Below, one piece after another: positions 54,961 through 62,888 of a DNA stretch of 64,000 bases. The stretch's first letter is position 1; each line of letters begins with the position of its first letter. Both the position numbers and the translations under genes were made by a program. Source of the stretch: Limnohabitans planktonicus II-D5 (GTDB taxonomy: Bacteria; Pseudomonadota; Gammaproteobacteria; Burkholderiales; Burkholderiaceae_C); contig NZ_LFYT02000006.1 in assembly GCF_001270065.2 (NCBI RefSeq), forward strand, positions 62,001 through 126,000. Direction: 5' to 3'. The notes beneath the pieces are model-generated. The model searched no databases. It saw only the letters and a program-made list of their open reading frames with translations, and was not told the origin of the DNA.

Positions 54961-56195
54961 GCGCACCCGTTTACATTTTGGGCGGCTACCAGTCCGACTT
55001 CGCCAAGTCCTGGTCACGCCAGGGTCAGGACATCTCTGACATGGTGCAAGAAGCCACGCAAGGCGTGCTGGACCATGCTGGCCTCGACACCTCGGCCATC
55101 GAGAGCATCCATGTGGGCAATGCCTTTGGTGAACTGCAACGCCAGCAAGCCCATCTGGGCTCCATGGTGGCGCAAATGACCCCCGAACTCTGGGGTGTGC
55201 CGGCCATGCGTCATGAAGGTGCCTGCGCTTCTTCGTCTCTGGGTGTGTTGGCGGCCATGGCCGAAATCGAAGCGGGCCGTTACGACTGTGTGCTGGTGAT
55301 GGGCGTCGAGGAATTCAAAAACACCCCTGGCAATGTGGCCTCGGTCAACCAGAATGCTGCCGCCTGGCAGGGGCACGAAGACATTGATTGCACGTACATG
55401 TGGCCCGCCGCTTTTGGCCTATTGGCACAAGAATACGAACGCCGCTACGGTCTGGACCGCAAGCACCTGAACCGCATTGCCGAAATCAACTACGGCAACG
55501 CCAAGCGCAACCCCCTGGCGCAAACCCGCGCTTGGCAATTCGATGCCCTGAGCTTCACCGATGATGACCAAGCCAATCCCATCATCGAGCCTGGCACACG
55601 CCGCCAGGACTGCGGCCAGATCACCGATGGGGCCTGCGCTGTGGTGTTGGCTTCCGCCCGTTTTGCCCAGGCCTATGCCCAAAAACGCGGCCATGGCCTG
55701 GACCAACTCGCCCGCATCGCTGGCTGGGGCCATCGCAACGCGGGTCTGCGCCTGCGCGACAAGATCGAACGCAGCCAAGGCCAGACTTTTATTTTTCCGC
55801 ATGTGCGGCAAACCATCGAAGACGCCTGGCGTCGTGCAGGTGTGTCGGGCATTGACGCGATGAGCGGCATTGAAACCCACGACTGCTTCACCACCACCGA
55901 GTACATGGCCATTGACCACCTGGGCCTGACGGCCCCCGGCCAAAGCTGGCAAGCGGTCGAAGACGGCACGATTGCCCCAGGGGGACGCTGCCCCGTGAAC
56001 ATGAGTGGCGGTCTGATTGGCTGTGGCCACCCGGTGGGGGCTACCGGCACACGCATGCTGTGGGATGCCACGCGCCAAGTCACCGGCCAAGCCCAGGCCT
56101 GTCAGATTGAAGGCGCCAAGCGCATCCAAACCTTGAACATCGGTGGCTCTTGCGCCACCGTGGTGAGTTTTGTGGTGGAGGCTGGACAAGCATGA
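54957..56195 (+). CDS. SCP2-type thiolase / acetyl-CoA acetyltransferase family protein
   Basis: A 412-residue thiolase. The acylated cysteine is in RHEGACASSSLGVLAAMAEI (about residue 90), the histidine is in GIETHDCFTTTEYMAID, and GGLIGCGHPVGATGTRM follows. HDCF in place of NEAF marks the SCP2/SCP-x subgroup, which often acts on branched or bulky acyl-CoAs such as sterol or terpenoid side chains. It probably performs thiolytic cleavage in this pathway. It shares overlapping start and stop codons with its neighbours. Confidence 0.88.
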   Translation: MSAPVYILGGYQSDFAKSWSRQGQDISDMVQEATQGVLDHAGLDTSAIESIHVGNAFGELQRQQAHLGSMVAQMTPELWGVPAMRHEGACASSSLGVLAAMAEIEAGRYDCVLVMGVEEFKNTPGNVASVNQNAAAWQGHEDIDCTYMWPAAFGLLAQEYERRYGLDRKHLNRIAEINYGNAKRNPLAQTRAWQFDALSFTDDDQANPIIEPGTRRQDCGQITDGACAVVLASARFAQAYAQKRGHGLDQLARIAGWGHRNAGLRLRDKIERSQGQTFIFPHVRQTIEDAWRRAGVSGIDAMSGIETHDCFTTTEYMAIDHLGLTAPGQSWQAVEDGTIAPGGRCPVNMSGGLIGCGHPVGATGTRMLWDATRQVTGQAQACQIEGAKRIQTLNIGGSCATVVSFVVEAGQA

Positions 56196-57166
56196 TCCAT
56201 TCTTTATGGCTACAGCACGGTCAAATCCTTTTGGTGGTTTGGGCCTTGCTCGCCGCCGTGTGGCTTTGGGCCATGCCGCGCGAAAACATCCGCTGGATTG
56301 ACCGGGCCTACCCTGTGCTGCCCTTGGGCGTGGTGGCCGTGGCGGCCAGCGGCCAACTGGCCCCGGATTTTTTGGCTGATTTTTTACAGTTAGGCCTTTG
56401 GCTGTGGATCTGGCTGACCGTGGTGTGGGTCATCAGCCTGATCAAACGCGATGCCAGCATCATGGACATCGCCTACGGCCTGCTGTTGTTGGCCGCACCC
56501 TGGTGGCTTTACCAGCATTTGGGGGCTGACGGGCAGGCATCGCATCTGCTTTTGCTGGCCATGGCCACGGTGGGTTTCGGCCGTTATTCGCTCTACATTC
56601 TGTGGCGCAATCTGCCGCACGGTGAAGACCCCCGCTATGCCCGCTGGCGTCAGCGCTCAGGCGCACGCTTTTGGTGGTGGAGTTATTTCCAGGTCTTTTT
56701 GCTGCAAGGCGTGGTGGTCTGGGTGTGGGCCATTCCCTTGTTGTTTGGCATGACCTCTCCTGGCCCCATTGGCTTTTGGCATGTGGCGGGTGCCTTGGTC
56801 TGGTTGGTTGGTTTTGTGTTCGAAGCCGGTGCGGACTGGCAGCTGACCCGGTTCAAGCGCCTGCGCACAGACAAGTCTCAATTGCTCAACACGGGCTTTT
56901 GGGCCCTGACGCGCCATCCCAACTATTTTGGTCAGACCTGCATGTGGTGGGGCTACAGCGTGTTCGCGCTGTCCCATCCTTGGGGCTGGCTGTCGGTGGT
57001 CCCAGCGGCTTACGTGACCTGGTTCATGAACAAAGGATCAGCCACCTCGCTCATGGAACGCCACATGGCGAAAAGCAAACCCGGCTACGCCGCCTATTGC
57101 GCCAATGTGCCGGCATTTTTTCCGCGCCTCCCGGCCAAGACATCTCAACTCAAGGACACAGCATGA
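56192..57166 (+). CDS. DUF1295 membrane protein (steroid 5-alpha-reductase-like C-terminal domain)
   Basis: A 324-residue integral membrane protein with about eight hydrophobic segments. The DUF1295 signature is clear: DASIMDIAYGLLLL, GRYSLYILWRNLPHGEDPRYARWR, and FKRLRTDKSQLLNTGFWALTRHPNYFGQTCMWWGYSVFAL. The family is related to steroid 5-alpha-reductases and isoprenylcysteine methyltransferases; members may reduce a carbon-carbon double bond with NADPH. Embedded by ATGA overlaps between two thiolase genes, it very likely works on an intermediate of the same pathway. Confidence 0.85.
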   Translation: MIHSLWLQHGQILLVVWALLAAVWLWAMPRENIRWIDRAYPVLPLGVVAVAASGQLAPDFLADFLQLGLWLWIWLTVVWVISLIKRDASIMDIAYGLLLLAAPWWLYQHLGADGQASHLLLLAMATVGFGRYSLYILWRNLPHGEDPRYARWRQRSGARFWWWSYFQVFLLQGVVVWVWAIPLLFGMTSPGPIGFWHVAGALVWLVGFVFEAGADWQLTRFKRLRTDKSQLLNTGFWALTRHPNYFGQTCMWWGYSVFALSHPWGWLSVVPAAYVTWFMNKGSATSLMERHMAKSKPGYAAYCANVPAFFPRLPAKTSQLKDTA

Positions 57167-58362
57167 GCCAAGCTCTCATCATCGAAGCCCTGCGCACCCC
57201 CCGGGGGCGAGGCAATGACAAAGGCGCGCTGCGCAGCCTCAAACCCGTGGATTTGCTGGCCCAGCAACTCAAGGCACTGGCCCAGCAAACCGGCATCGAT
57301 ACGGCGCAGGTGAGTGACGCCATCATCGGCTGCGTCACGCAAACGGCCGATCAAGGTGCCAACATCGGCAAACTCGCCCTGGTGCGGGCAGGCTGGAGCG
57401 ACCAGGTGCCCGGCCTGAGCATCAACCGCTATTGCGCCTCGGGCCTGAGCGCTGTTCATTTGGCTGCACAGCAGGCCATGGACAACGACAGCTTGGCTGT
57501 GGGGGGTGGTGTGGAGATGATGTCGCGCGTGCCCATGGCCTCTGACCAGGGCCCCCTGACGCACGACTTCGAATTCCAGCAACAGACCATGCTGGTGCCC
57601 ATCGGCATTTCAGCCGACACCATTGCCACGATGGAAGGTTTTGACCGCGCCCAATGTGATGCCTACGCCCTGGCTTCTCAGCAACGTGCCGTGGCCGCCC
57701 TGCAGCAAGGCCGCTACAAGTCCGTGACACCCGTACACGGTGCCGATGGCGCTGTGCTGCTGGCTCAAGATGAAACGCCCAGGGCGCAGACCACACTCGA
57801 GACTCTCGGTCAATTGACGCCCGCATTCGCGGCCATGGCCGAGAAATACGGCATCGACAAGCTCATGTGCCAACGCTATGGCCTGGGTCACGTTAACCAT
57901 GTGCAGCACGCCGGCAACTCCCCCACCATGGCCGATGGGGCCTCGGCCGTTTTGCTCGCCAGCCCTGCTGCTGCAAAGCGTATGGGGCTGAAAGCGCGAG
58001 CACGCATCCTGGCCACCGCCACCGTGAGCGTGGACCGCACCTTGGCGCTGACAGGGGCGGTGCAAGCCACCGAAAAGGCCCTGGCCCTGGCGGGCCTGAC
58101 CGTGCAGGACATCGACCTGTTCGAAGTCAATGAAGCTTTTGCCTCGCTCATGCTGCACTACATGAAGCACCTGAACGTGCCACACGACAAGCTCAACGTG
58201 AATGGTGGTGCCATTGCCCTGGGCCATGCCATGGGCTCGACCGGCAGCGCCTTGGTGGGCATGGCGCTGGACGAGTTGGAAGCTAGGCAAGCGCGCCGTG
58301 CCGTGATCAGCCTGTGCGGTGCCGCAGGCCTGGCTGTGGCCATGGTGATTGAGCGCGTCTGA
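57163..58362 (+). CDS. Thiolase (acetyl-CoA acyltransferase, FadA-like)
   Basis: A 399-residue classical thiolase. The active cysteine lies in INRYCASGLSAVHLAAQQ (about residue 90), then VNEAFASLMLHYMKHL and GGAIALGHAMGSTGSALV. The C-terminal catalytic cysteine motif reads SLCGAAGLAVAMV, where most family members have C-x-G-G-G, a small deviation. It would cleave 3-ketoacyl-CoA. Start overlaps the DUF1295 stop (ATGA); the regulator gene follows after 40 bases. Confidence 0.92.
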   Translation: MSQALIIEALRTPRGRGNDKGALRSLKPVDLLAQQLKALAQQTGIDTAQVSDAIIGCVTQTADQGANIGKLALVRAGWSDQVPGLSINRYCASGLSAVHLAAQQAMDNDSLAVGGGVEMMSRVPMASDQGPLTHDFEFQQQTMLVPIGISADTIATMEGFDRAQCDAYALASQQRAVAALQQGRYKSVTPVHGADGAVLLAQDETPRAQTTLETLGQLTPAFAAMAEKYGIDKLMCQRYGLGHVNHVQHAGNSPTMADGASAVLLASPAAAKRMGLKARARILATATVSVDRTLALTGAVQATEKALALAGLTVQDIDLFEVNEAFASLMLHYMKHLNVPHDKLNVNGGAIALGHAMGSTGSALVGMALDELEARQARRAVISLCGAAGLAVAMVIERV

Positions 58363-58402
58363 TCGCCCTCACCTGCACCCTCACTCGCACACCAGTGAAC
58401 CC

Positions 58403-59344
58403 ATGATCAGCAACCCCGACCTGGAACTGACGCACGCCGCGCTGGCCTCCAGCACGCTCAGCCACGGCCTGAAGGTCTTGGGTGACCGCTGGACGGTGCA
58501 GGTCATGCTGTCGGCTTTTCTGGGCATCAGGCGGTTTGATGAGTTGCAAAGCTTTTCCAACATCCCTCGACCCACTTTGTCAGACCGTTTGCACTCGCTG
58601 GTGGAGATAGGGGTGATCAAACCACGCCTTTACCAGGGCAACCCGCCGCGCCATGAATACCACCTGACCCGCAAAGGTCTGGGTTTGTACGACGCCACCC
58701 TGATGATTTGGGCTTGGGAAAAGAAATGGGGCAAGCGCTCGCAAGACCTGCCCAAAAAACTTTTCCACCAGACCTGTGAGCACCACTTCAATCCCGTGCT
58801 GTGCTGCAAAGCATGTGGTGAAAAGATCAGCATGAAGGACCTGGACTACAGCCTCGTGCCCAACCCCCGCCTGCGACATGAACCGCTGGAGGGGCTTCGC
58901 ACCCCACGGATGTCCGTGCGTGAGGCCCGCGACATGAGCCTGGGTTTGCGCGTGGACCGATGGAGTTTGCTGATCCTCACGGCGGTGGTGCTCGGCTGTC
59001 ACTACTTTGACCAAATCACCCATGTGCTCGGCATCGGGCCCAAAGTCCTGTCGCGCCGCCTCTCGGACATGGTCGAGTCCCACTTGCTCAGCTGCGAAAC
59101 CGATGCACAGGACGGCCGCCGCAGGCTGTACCGGCTGACCCCCAGCAGCCGGGATTTGTTTGGCTACATCGTGTGCCTGTCCAACTGGGCCAGTGAATCG
59201 CATTTGCACGAGCAAAGTTCGATTCGCCCCCGCCATCGCGCGTGCCAACACCGCTTCTTCCCCATGGTGGCGTGTGATCACTGCCACCAGAACCTGAACC
59301 CCTGGGAAGTCTCCTTCCCGACATCCAATGGAAAAACGCCATGA
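58403..59344 (+). CDS. Tandem HxlR-family regulator with two zinc-ribbon-like segments
   Basis: A 313-residue protein made of two copies of one module. Copy 1: HxlR winged helix at about 15-110 (SHGLKVLGDRWTVQVMLSAFLGIRRFDELQ, LSDRLHSLVEIGVIKPRLY) followed by a Cys/His segment C125-H127-C135-C138. Copy 2: winged helix at about 178-268 (LRVDRWSLLILTAVVLGCHYFDQITHVLGIGPKVLSRRLSDMV) followed by C281-H283-C291-C294. Most HxlR proteins are single-domain dimers near 110 residues, so this is probably a fused dimer. It likely controls the operon it sits in. ATG 58403 is preferred; its stop overlaps the livH-type start. Confidence 0.88.
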   Translation: MISNPDLELTHAALASSTLSHGLKVLGDRWTVQVMLSAFLGIRRFDELQSFSNIPRPTLSDRLHSLVEIGVIKPRLYQGNPPRHEYHLTRKGLGLYDATLMIWAWEKKWGKRSQDLPKKLFHQTCEHHFNPVLCCKACGEKISMKDLDYSLVPNPRLRHEPLEGLRTPRMSVREARDMSLGLRVDRWSLLILTAVVLGCHYFDQITHVLGIGPKVLSRRLSDMVESHLLSCETDAQDGRRRLYRLTPSSRDLFGYIVCLSNWASESHLHEQSSIRPRHRACQHRFFPMVACDHCHQNLNPWEVSFPTSNGKTP

Positions 59345-60225
59345 ATGATTTTTGGCTAACCTTTGCCCAGCTGACCGTCAACGGCATCGCCGTGGGGGCC
59401 ATCTATGCGCTGGTCGCGCTGGGCATTGTGCTGATTTACAAAGCCACTGAAGTGCTCAACTTTGCCCATGGCGACTTGCTGGTGGTCTCGGCCTTCAGTG
59501 CCTGGGGCTTGATCACGGTGTGGGGCTTGCCGTTTTGGCTGGCCTTGATGATCACCGTGGTGGGCGTGGCCCTGTTTGCGTTTGCACTGGATGCCTTGGT
59601 CATTCGTCGCATTGCAGGCCAGCCGCAATTTGCGGGGGTGATGTTGACCATTGCACTGGCCTTCATGATCCGGGGTGCTGTGAGCATGCTGTTTGGCTCC
59701 GAGTCACGCAACTACCCCACACCCTGGAGCCAGCAAAGCACGCAATTGGCCGGCGTGTCGATTGCCAACTTGCAATTGGTCATTCTGGGCGTGTCCATGA
59801 TGGTGACCTTGGTGCTGTTCTTCTTTTTCCGCTTCACCCGACTCGGTGTGGCCATGCAGGCGGCTTCACAAAACCAACTGGCCGCTTACCTGAACGGCGT
59901 GCGCGTCAAGCGCGTGAACTCCATGGTCTGGGCGCTGGGCGGCGTCACGGCGGCCTTTGCAGGTGTGCTGTTGGCACCCATCACCTTGGTGGACATCAGC
60001 TTGTGGTTTGTCACCCTCAAGGCCTTGTCGGCCCTGGTGCTGGGTGGCTTTGGCAGCATTCCTGGCGCGATCGTGGGCGGTCTTCTGATTGGCCTGATCG
60101 AGCAGTACGCCGGTGTCTACATGCCCGATGGCACCAAAGACATCGTGGCCTATCTGGTGCTGATTGCCGTGCTCATTGTGCGTCCCCATGGCTTGTTGGG
60201 CGAAGCCCATGGCCGACGTGTCTGA
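59341..60225 (+). CDS. Branched-chain amino-acid-type ABC transporter permease (LivH-like)
   Basis: A 294-residue LivH-type inner-membrane permease, about eight segments. Characteristic are VNGIAVGAIYALVALGIVLIYKATEVLNFAHGDLLVVSAF and MQAASQNQLAAYLNGVRVKRVNSMVWALGGVTAAFAGVLLAP. In catabolic operons such permeases import aromatic or other organic acids instead of amino acids. Start overlaps the HxlR stop (ATGA). The periplasmic binding protein is not in the window and may follow beyond 64000. Confidence 0.92.
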   Translation: MNDFWLTFAQLTVNGIAVGAIYALVALGIVLIYKATEVLNFAHGDLLVVSAFSAWGLITVWGLPFWLALMITVVGVALFAFALDALVIRRIAGQPQFAGVMLTIALAFMIRGAVSMLFGSESRNYPTPWSQQSTQLAGVSIANLQLVILGVSMMVTLVLFFFFRFTRLGVAMQAASQNQLAAYLNGVRVKRVNSMVWALGGVTAAFAGVLLAPITLVDISLWFVTLKALSALVLGGFGSIPGAIVGGLLIGLIEQYAGVYMPDGTKDIVAYLVLIAVLIVRPHGLLGEAHGRRV

Positions 60226-60245
60226 AACAAGAAAGAACCCCATCG

Positions 60246-61322
60246 ATGCGTTTTGATTACCACACCCAATACCGCGAAGGCTTCGCCCTGTGGCGCAGCC
60301 CGTTTGACCGCAACCTTTATGCCTTGCTGCTGCTGGGCTTGTGCGCACTGCCCTGGTTCATCACGCCCTTCATGCTGGGCGAGATGGCCTATGTGTTCAT
60401 CCTGTGCGTGGCCAGCCTGGGCTTGATGTCGCTGACCGGCCTGACCGGACAAGTGTCATTGGGGCATGCCGCCTTCATTGCCATTGGGGCCTATGGCCAC
60501 GCTTGGTTCCTGTCCAAAGGCGTGCCATTGCCGCTGTCGATGGTGCTGGCCGCACTGCTGAGCGCCAGCGCCGGTTTGCTGGTGGGCATTCCCGCCATCC
60601 GCGTCTCCGGCCTCTACCTCGCCATGGTGACCATGGCGTTCGCCATCATCGTCGAGCAAATCATCGGCCACTGGAGTTCCGTGACTGGAGGCTTCACTGG
60701 CTTGGCGGTGAACGAACCTGTTTTTCTGGGCTTGTCGCTTGGCGGCTCCAAAGCTTTTTATTACTTGTGCCTGGCCATTTTGGTGCTGGTGCTGCTGGCC
60801 TTGCTCAACATCTTGCGCTCTGGCATGGGCCGCGCCTTGATCGGCGTGCGTGAATCCGAAGCCGCCTCTTACGCCTTGGGCATCCCGGTCGAGCGCATGA
60901 AGGCAGGCGCTTTTGCCTTGTCAGCAGGCATCACCGGCCTGGCTGGCAGCATGCTGGCCCACCACCTGAAATACCTCACGCCCGATGGCTTCACCTTGCT
61001 GCTGTCGCTGGAGCTTGTGTTGATGGTTGTGATTGGCGGCCTGGGCAGTCTGCGCGGCGCGGTGCTGGGGGCCATTCTCATCAGTTCCCTGCCCACCGCC
61101 ATCTCCCGCATCAAACCGTTTTTGCCTGACAGCGTGGCCAAACAGTTTGGCCTTGAGACTTTCATCTTTGGCTTGGTGCTGGCCCTTTTTGTGCTGTTTG
61201 AGCCCATGGGGCTGAACGGCCGCTGGCTCAAGATCCGCAGCCTGCTGGAATCTTTCCCGATCTACCGAAAAGACACCTTCAAGCGCAACAAGCGTTACAT
61301 GAAATCGGAGCGTTACCGTTGA
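60246..61322 (+). CDS. Branched-chain amino-acid-type ABC transporter permease (LivM-like)
   Basis: A 358-residue LivM-type permease. LMSLTGLTGQVSLGHAAFIAIGAYGHAWFL, AIRVSGLYLAMVTMAFAIIVEQIIGHWSSVTGG and RESEAASYALGIPVERMKAGAFALSAGITGLAGSMLAHHLKYLTPDGF are typical. It forms the membrane channel with the LivH-like protein. The C-terminal 25 residues are unusually basic (PIYRKDTFKRNKRYMKSERYR). Its TGA overlaps the TTG start of the next gene. Confidence 0.92.
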   Translation: MRFDYHTQYREGFALWRSPFDRNLYALLLLGLCALPWFITPFMLGEMAYVFILCVASLGLMSLTGLTGQVSLGHAAFIAIGAYGHAWFLSKGVPLPLSMVLAALLSASAGLLVGIPAIRVSGLYLAMVTMAFAIIVEQIIGHWSSVTGGFTGLAVNEPVFLGLSLGGSKAFYYLCLAILVLVLLALLNILRSGMGRALIGVRESEAASYALGIPVERMKAGAFALSAGITGLAGSMLAHHLKYLTPDGFTLLLSLELVLMVVIGGLGSLRGAVLGAILISSLPTAISRIKPFLPDSVAKQFGLETFIFGLVLALFVLFEPMGLNGRWLKIRSLLESFPIYRKDTFKRNKRYMKSERYR

Positions 61323-62098
61323 AAACATCCAACGCCACACCCCCACTGCTGACAGTGGACAAACTCTCACTCACTTTTGGTGGCGTGCAAGCCATTGCCG
61401 ATCTGAGCCTGGAAGTCCGGCCCGGCGAAGTGCTGGCCGTGATCGGGCCCAACGGTGCGGGCAAAACCTCGCTGCTCAATGCGGTCACCCGCGTGTTCGA
61501 CCCCAGTGGTGGGCAAATCCACTTCAAGGGCCAGGACCTCACACAGATGCAGCGCCACCAAATCGCCACCCTGGGCATTGCACGCACCTTCCAGAACATT
61601 GAGCTGTTTGAAGCAGCCACGGTGCTGGACAACCTGTTGCTCGGACGCCATCGTTTCTTTCAGGGCCATTGGTGGCAACAAGTTTTGCGCACACCGGCCC
61701 TGACCAGGCTCGAAGAGGCGGCCCACGCCGAAGTGGAAAGAATCATCGACTTTCTGGACCTCACGCCCTGGCGGCATGCGACCATCGCAGGCCTGCCTTA
61801 CGGCGTGCGCAAAGTGGTGGAGCTCGGCCGTGCCTTGTGTGCCCAGCCTGAGCTCTTGTTTCTGGATGAACCGGCCTCGGGCCTGAACCCCGAAGAAACG
61901 CGTGAGCTGGCCTTCTGGATCGACGACATCCGCAGCGAACTGGGCATCACCGTGGTCATGGTGGAGCACGACATGTCCCTGGTCAGTGCCGTGGCCGATC
62001 GGGTCATTTGCATGGCACAAGGTCGGGTATTGGCACAAGGCAGTCCGACCGAAGTTCAAAGTCATCCGGCCGTCATTGCCGCTTATTTGGGAGCTTGA
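61319..62098 (+). CDS. Branched-chain amino-acid-type ABC transporter ATPase (LivG-like)
   Basis: A 259-residue ATPase with Walker A GPNGAGKTS, ARTFQNIELFEAATVLDNLLLGRH, the signature-like LPYGVRKVVELGRALCAQPELLFLDEPASGLNPEE and H-loop MVEHDM. The signature LPYGVRK differs from the usual LSYGQQR. The start is a TTG inside the upstream stop (TTGA) with GGAGCG nine bases before; no in-frame ATG fits the domain boundary. Confidence 0.92.
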   Translation: MKTSNATPPLLTVDKLSLTFGGVQAIADLSLEVRPGEVLAVIGPNGAGKTSLLNAVTRVFDPSGGQIHFKGQDLTQMQRHQIATLGIARTFQNIELFEAATVLDNLLLGRHRFFQGHWWQQVLRTPALTRLEEAAHAEVERIIDFLDLTPWRHATIAGLPYGVRKVVELGRALCAQPELLFLDEPASGLNPEETRELAFWIDDIRSELGITVVMVEHDMSLVSAVADRVICMAQGRVLAQGSPTEVQSHPAVIAAYLGA

Positions 62099-62100
62099 GC

Positions 62101-62877
62101 ATGAGTGCCTTGCTGGAAGTACGCAACCTGGAAACCTGGTACGGCCCCATTGCGGCCATGCAAGGGGTGAACCTGCAGGTTGAAAAAGGACAAATGGTCA
62201 CGGTGCTGGGGGCCAATGGTGCGGGTAAAACCACCTTGCTCAACACCCTGGCCGGGGTGATCGACCCGTTCAAAGGCCAAGTCCTGCTGAACAACCAAAC
62301 CATCCACGGTCTGGACGCTGATGAGGTGTGTCGACGGGGTTTGGTGCTGGTGCCCGAGGGTCGTCAAATTTACCCCTTCCTGAGTGTGCGGGAAAACCTC
62401 AACATGGGGGCCTACACACGGCGCGATGCCGAGGGTATTCGCCAAGACCTGGAGCGGGTCTTTCAATGGTTTCCGCGTTTGCTGGAACGCGCGCAACAAC
62501 ACGCTGGCTTGTTGTCCGGAGGCGAGCAGCAGATGCTGGCGATTGGCCGCGCCTACATGGCGCAACCGCAACTGCTGATGCTCGATGAGCCCTCGCTGGG
62601 TCTGTCGCCTTTGCTGACCAAAGAAATCTTTCACATCATCAGCCGCATCCGCCAGGAAACGGGCACCGCGGTTTTGGTGGTGGAGCAAAACGCCGCCATT
62701 GCACTGGCGCATGCGGACTATGGCTACATCATGGAACTGGGCCGCATCGTGGCGGCCGACAGCTGCGCTGTGCTGAGTCAAAAAGCCGATGTGCGCGAAG
62801 CCTATCTGGGCGGCCACAGCACCCAAGGCATCAGCGGCACTTCGCAACGCTGGAAACGCCGCAAAACCTGGCGCTGA
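62101..62877 (+). CDS. Branched-chain amino-acid-type ABC transporter ATPase (LivF-like)
   Basis: A 258-residue ATPase: Walker A GANGAGKTTLLNTLAG, RGLVLVPEGRQIYPFLSVRENLNMGAYTRRD, signature LLSGGEQQMLAIGRAYMAQPQLLMLDEPSLGLSPLL and LVVEQNAAIAL. It pairs with the LivG-like ATPase. The last 25 residues (STQGISGTSQRWKRRKTWR) form a basic tail beyond the normal end. Starts two bases after the LivG-like stop; the ligase gene follows after 11 bases. Confidence 0.93.
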   Translation: MSALLEVRNLETWYGPIAAMQGVNLQVEKGQMVTVLGANGAGKTTLLNTLAGVIDPFKGQVLLNNQTIHGLDADEVCRRGLVLVPEGRQIYPFLSVRENLNMGAYTRRDAEGIRQDLERVFQWFPRLLERAQQHAGLLSGGEQQMLAIGRAYMAQPQLLMLDEPSLGLSPLLTKEIFHIISRIRQETGTAVLVVEQNAAIALAHADYGYIMELGRIVAADSCAVLSQKADVREAYLGGHSTQGISGTSQRWKRRKTWR

Positions 62878-62888
62878 TACCGCACACC

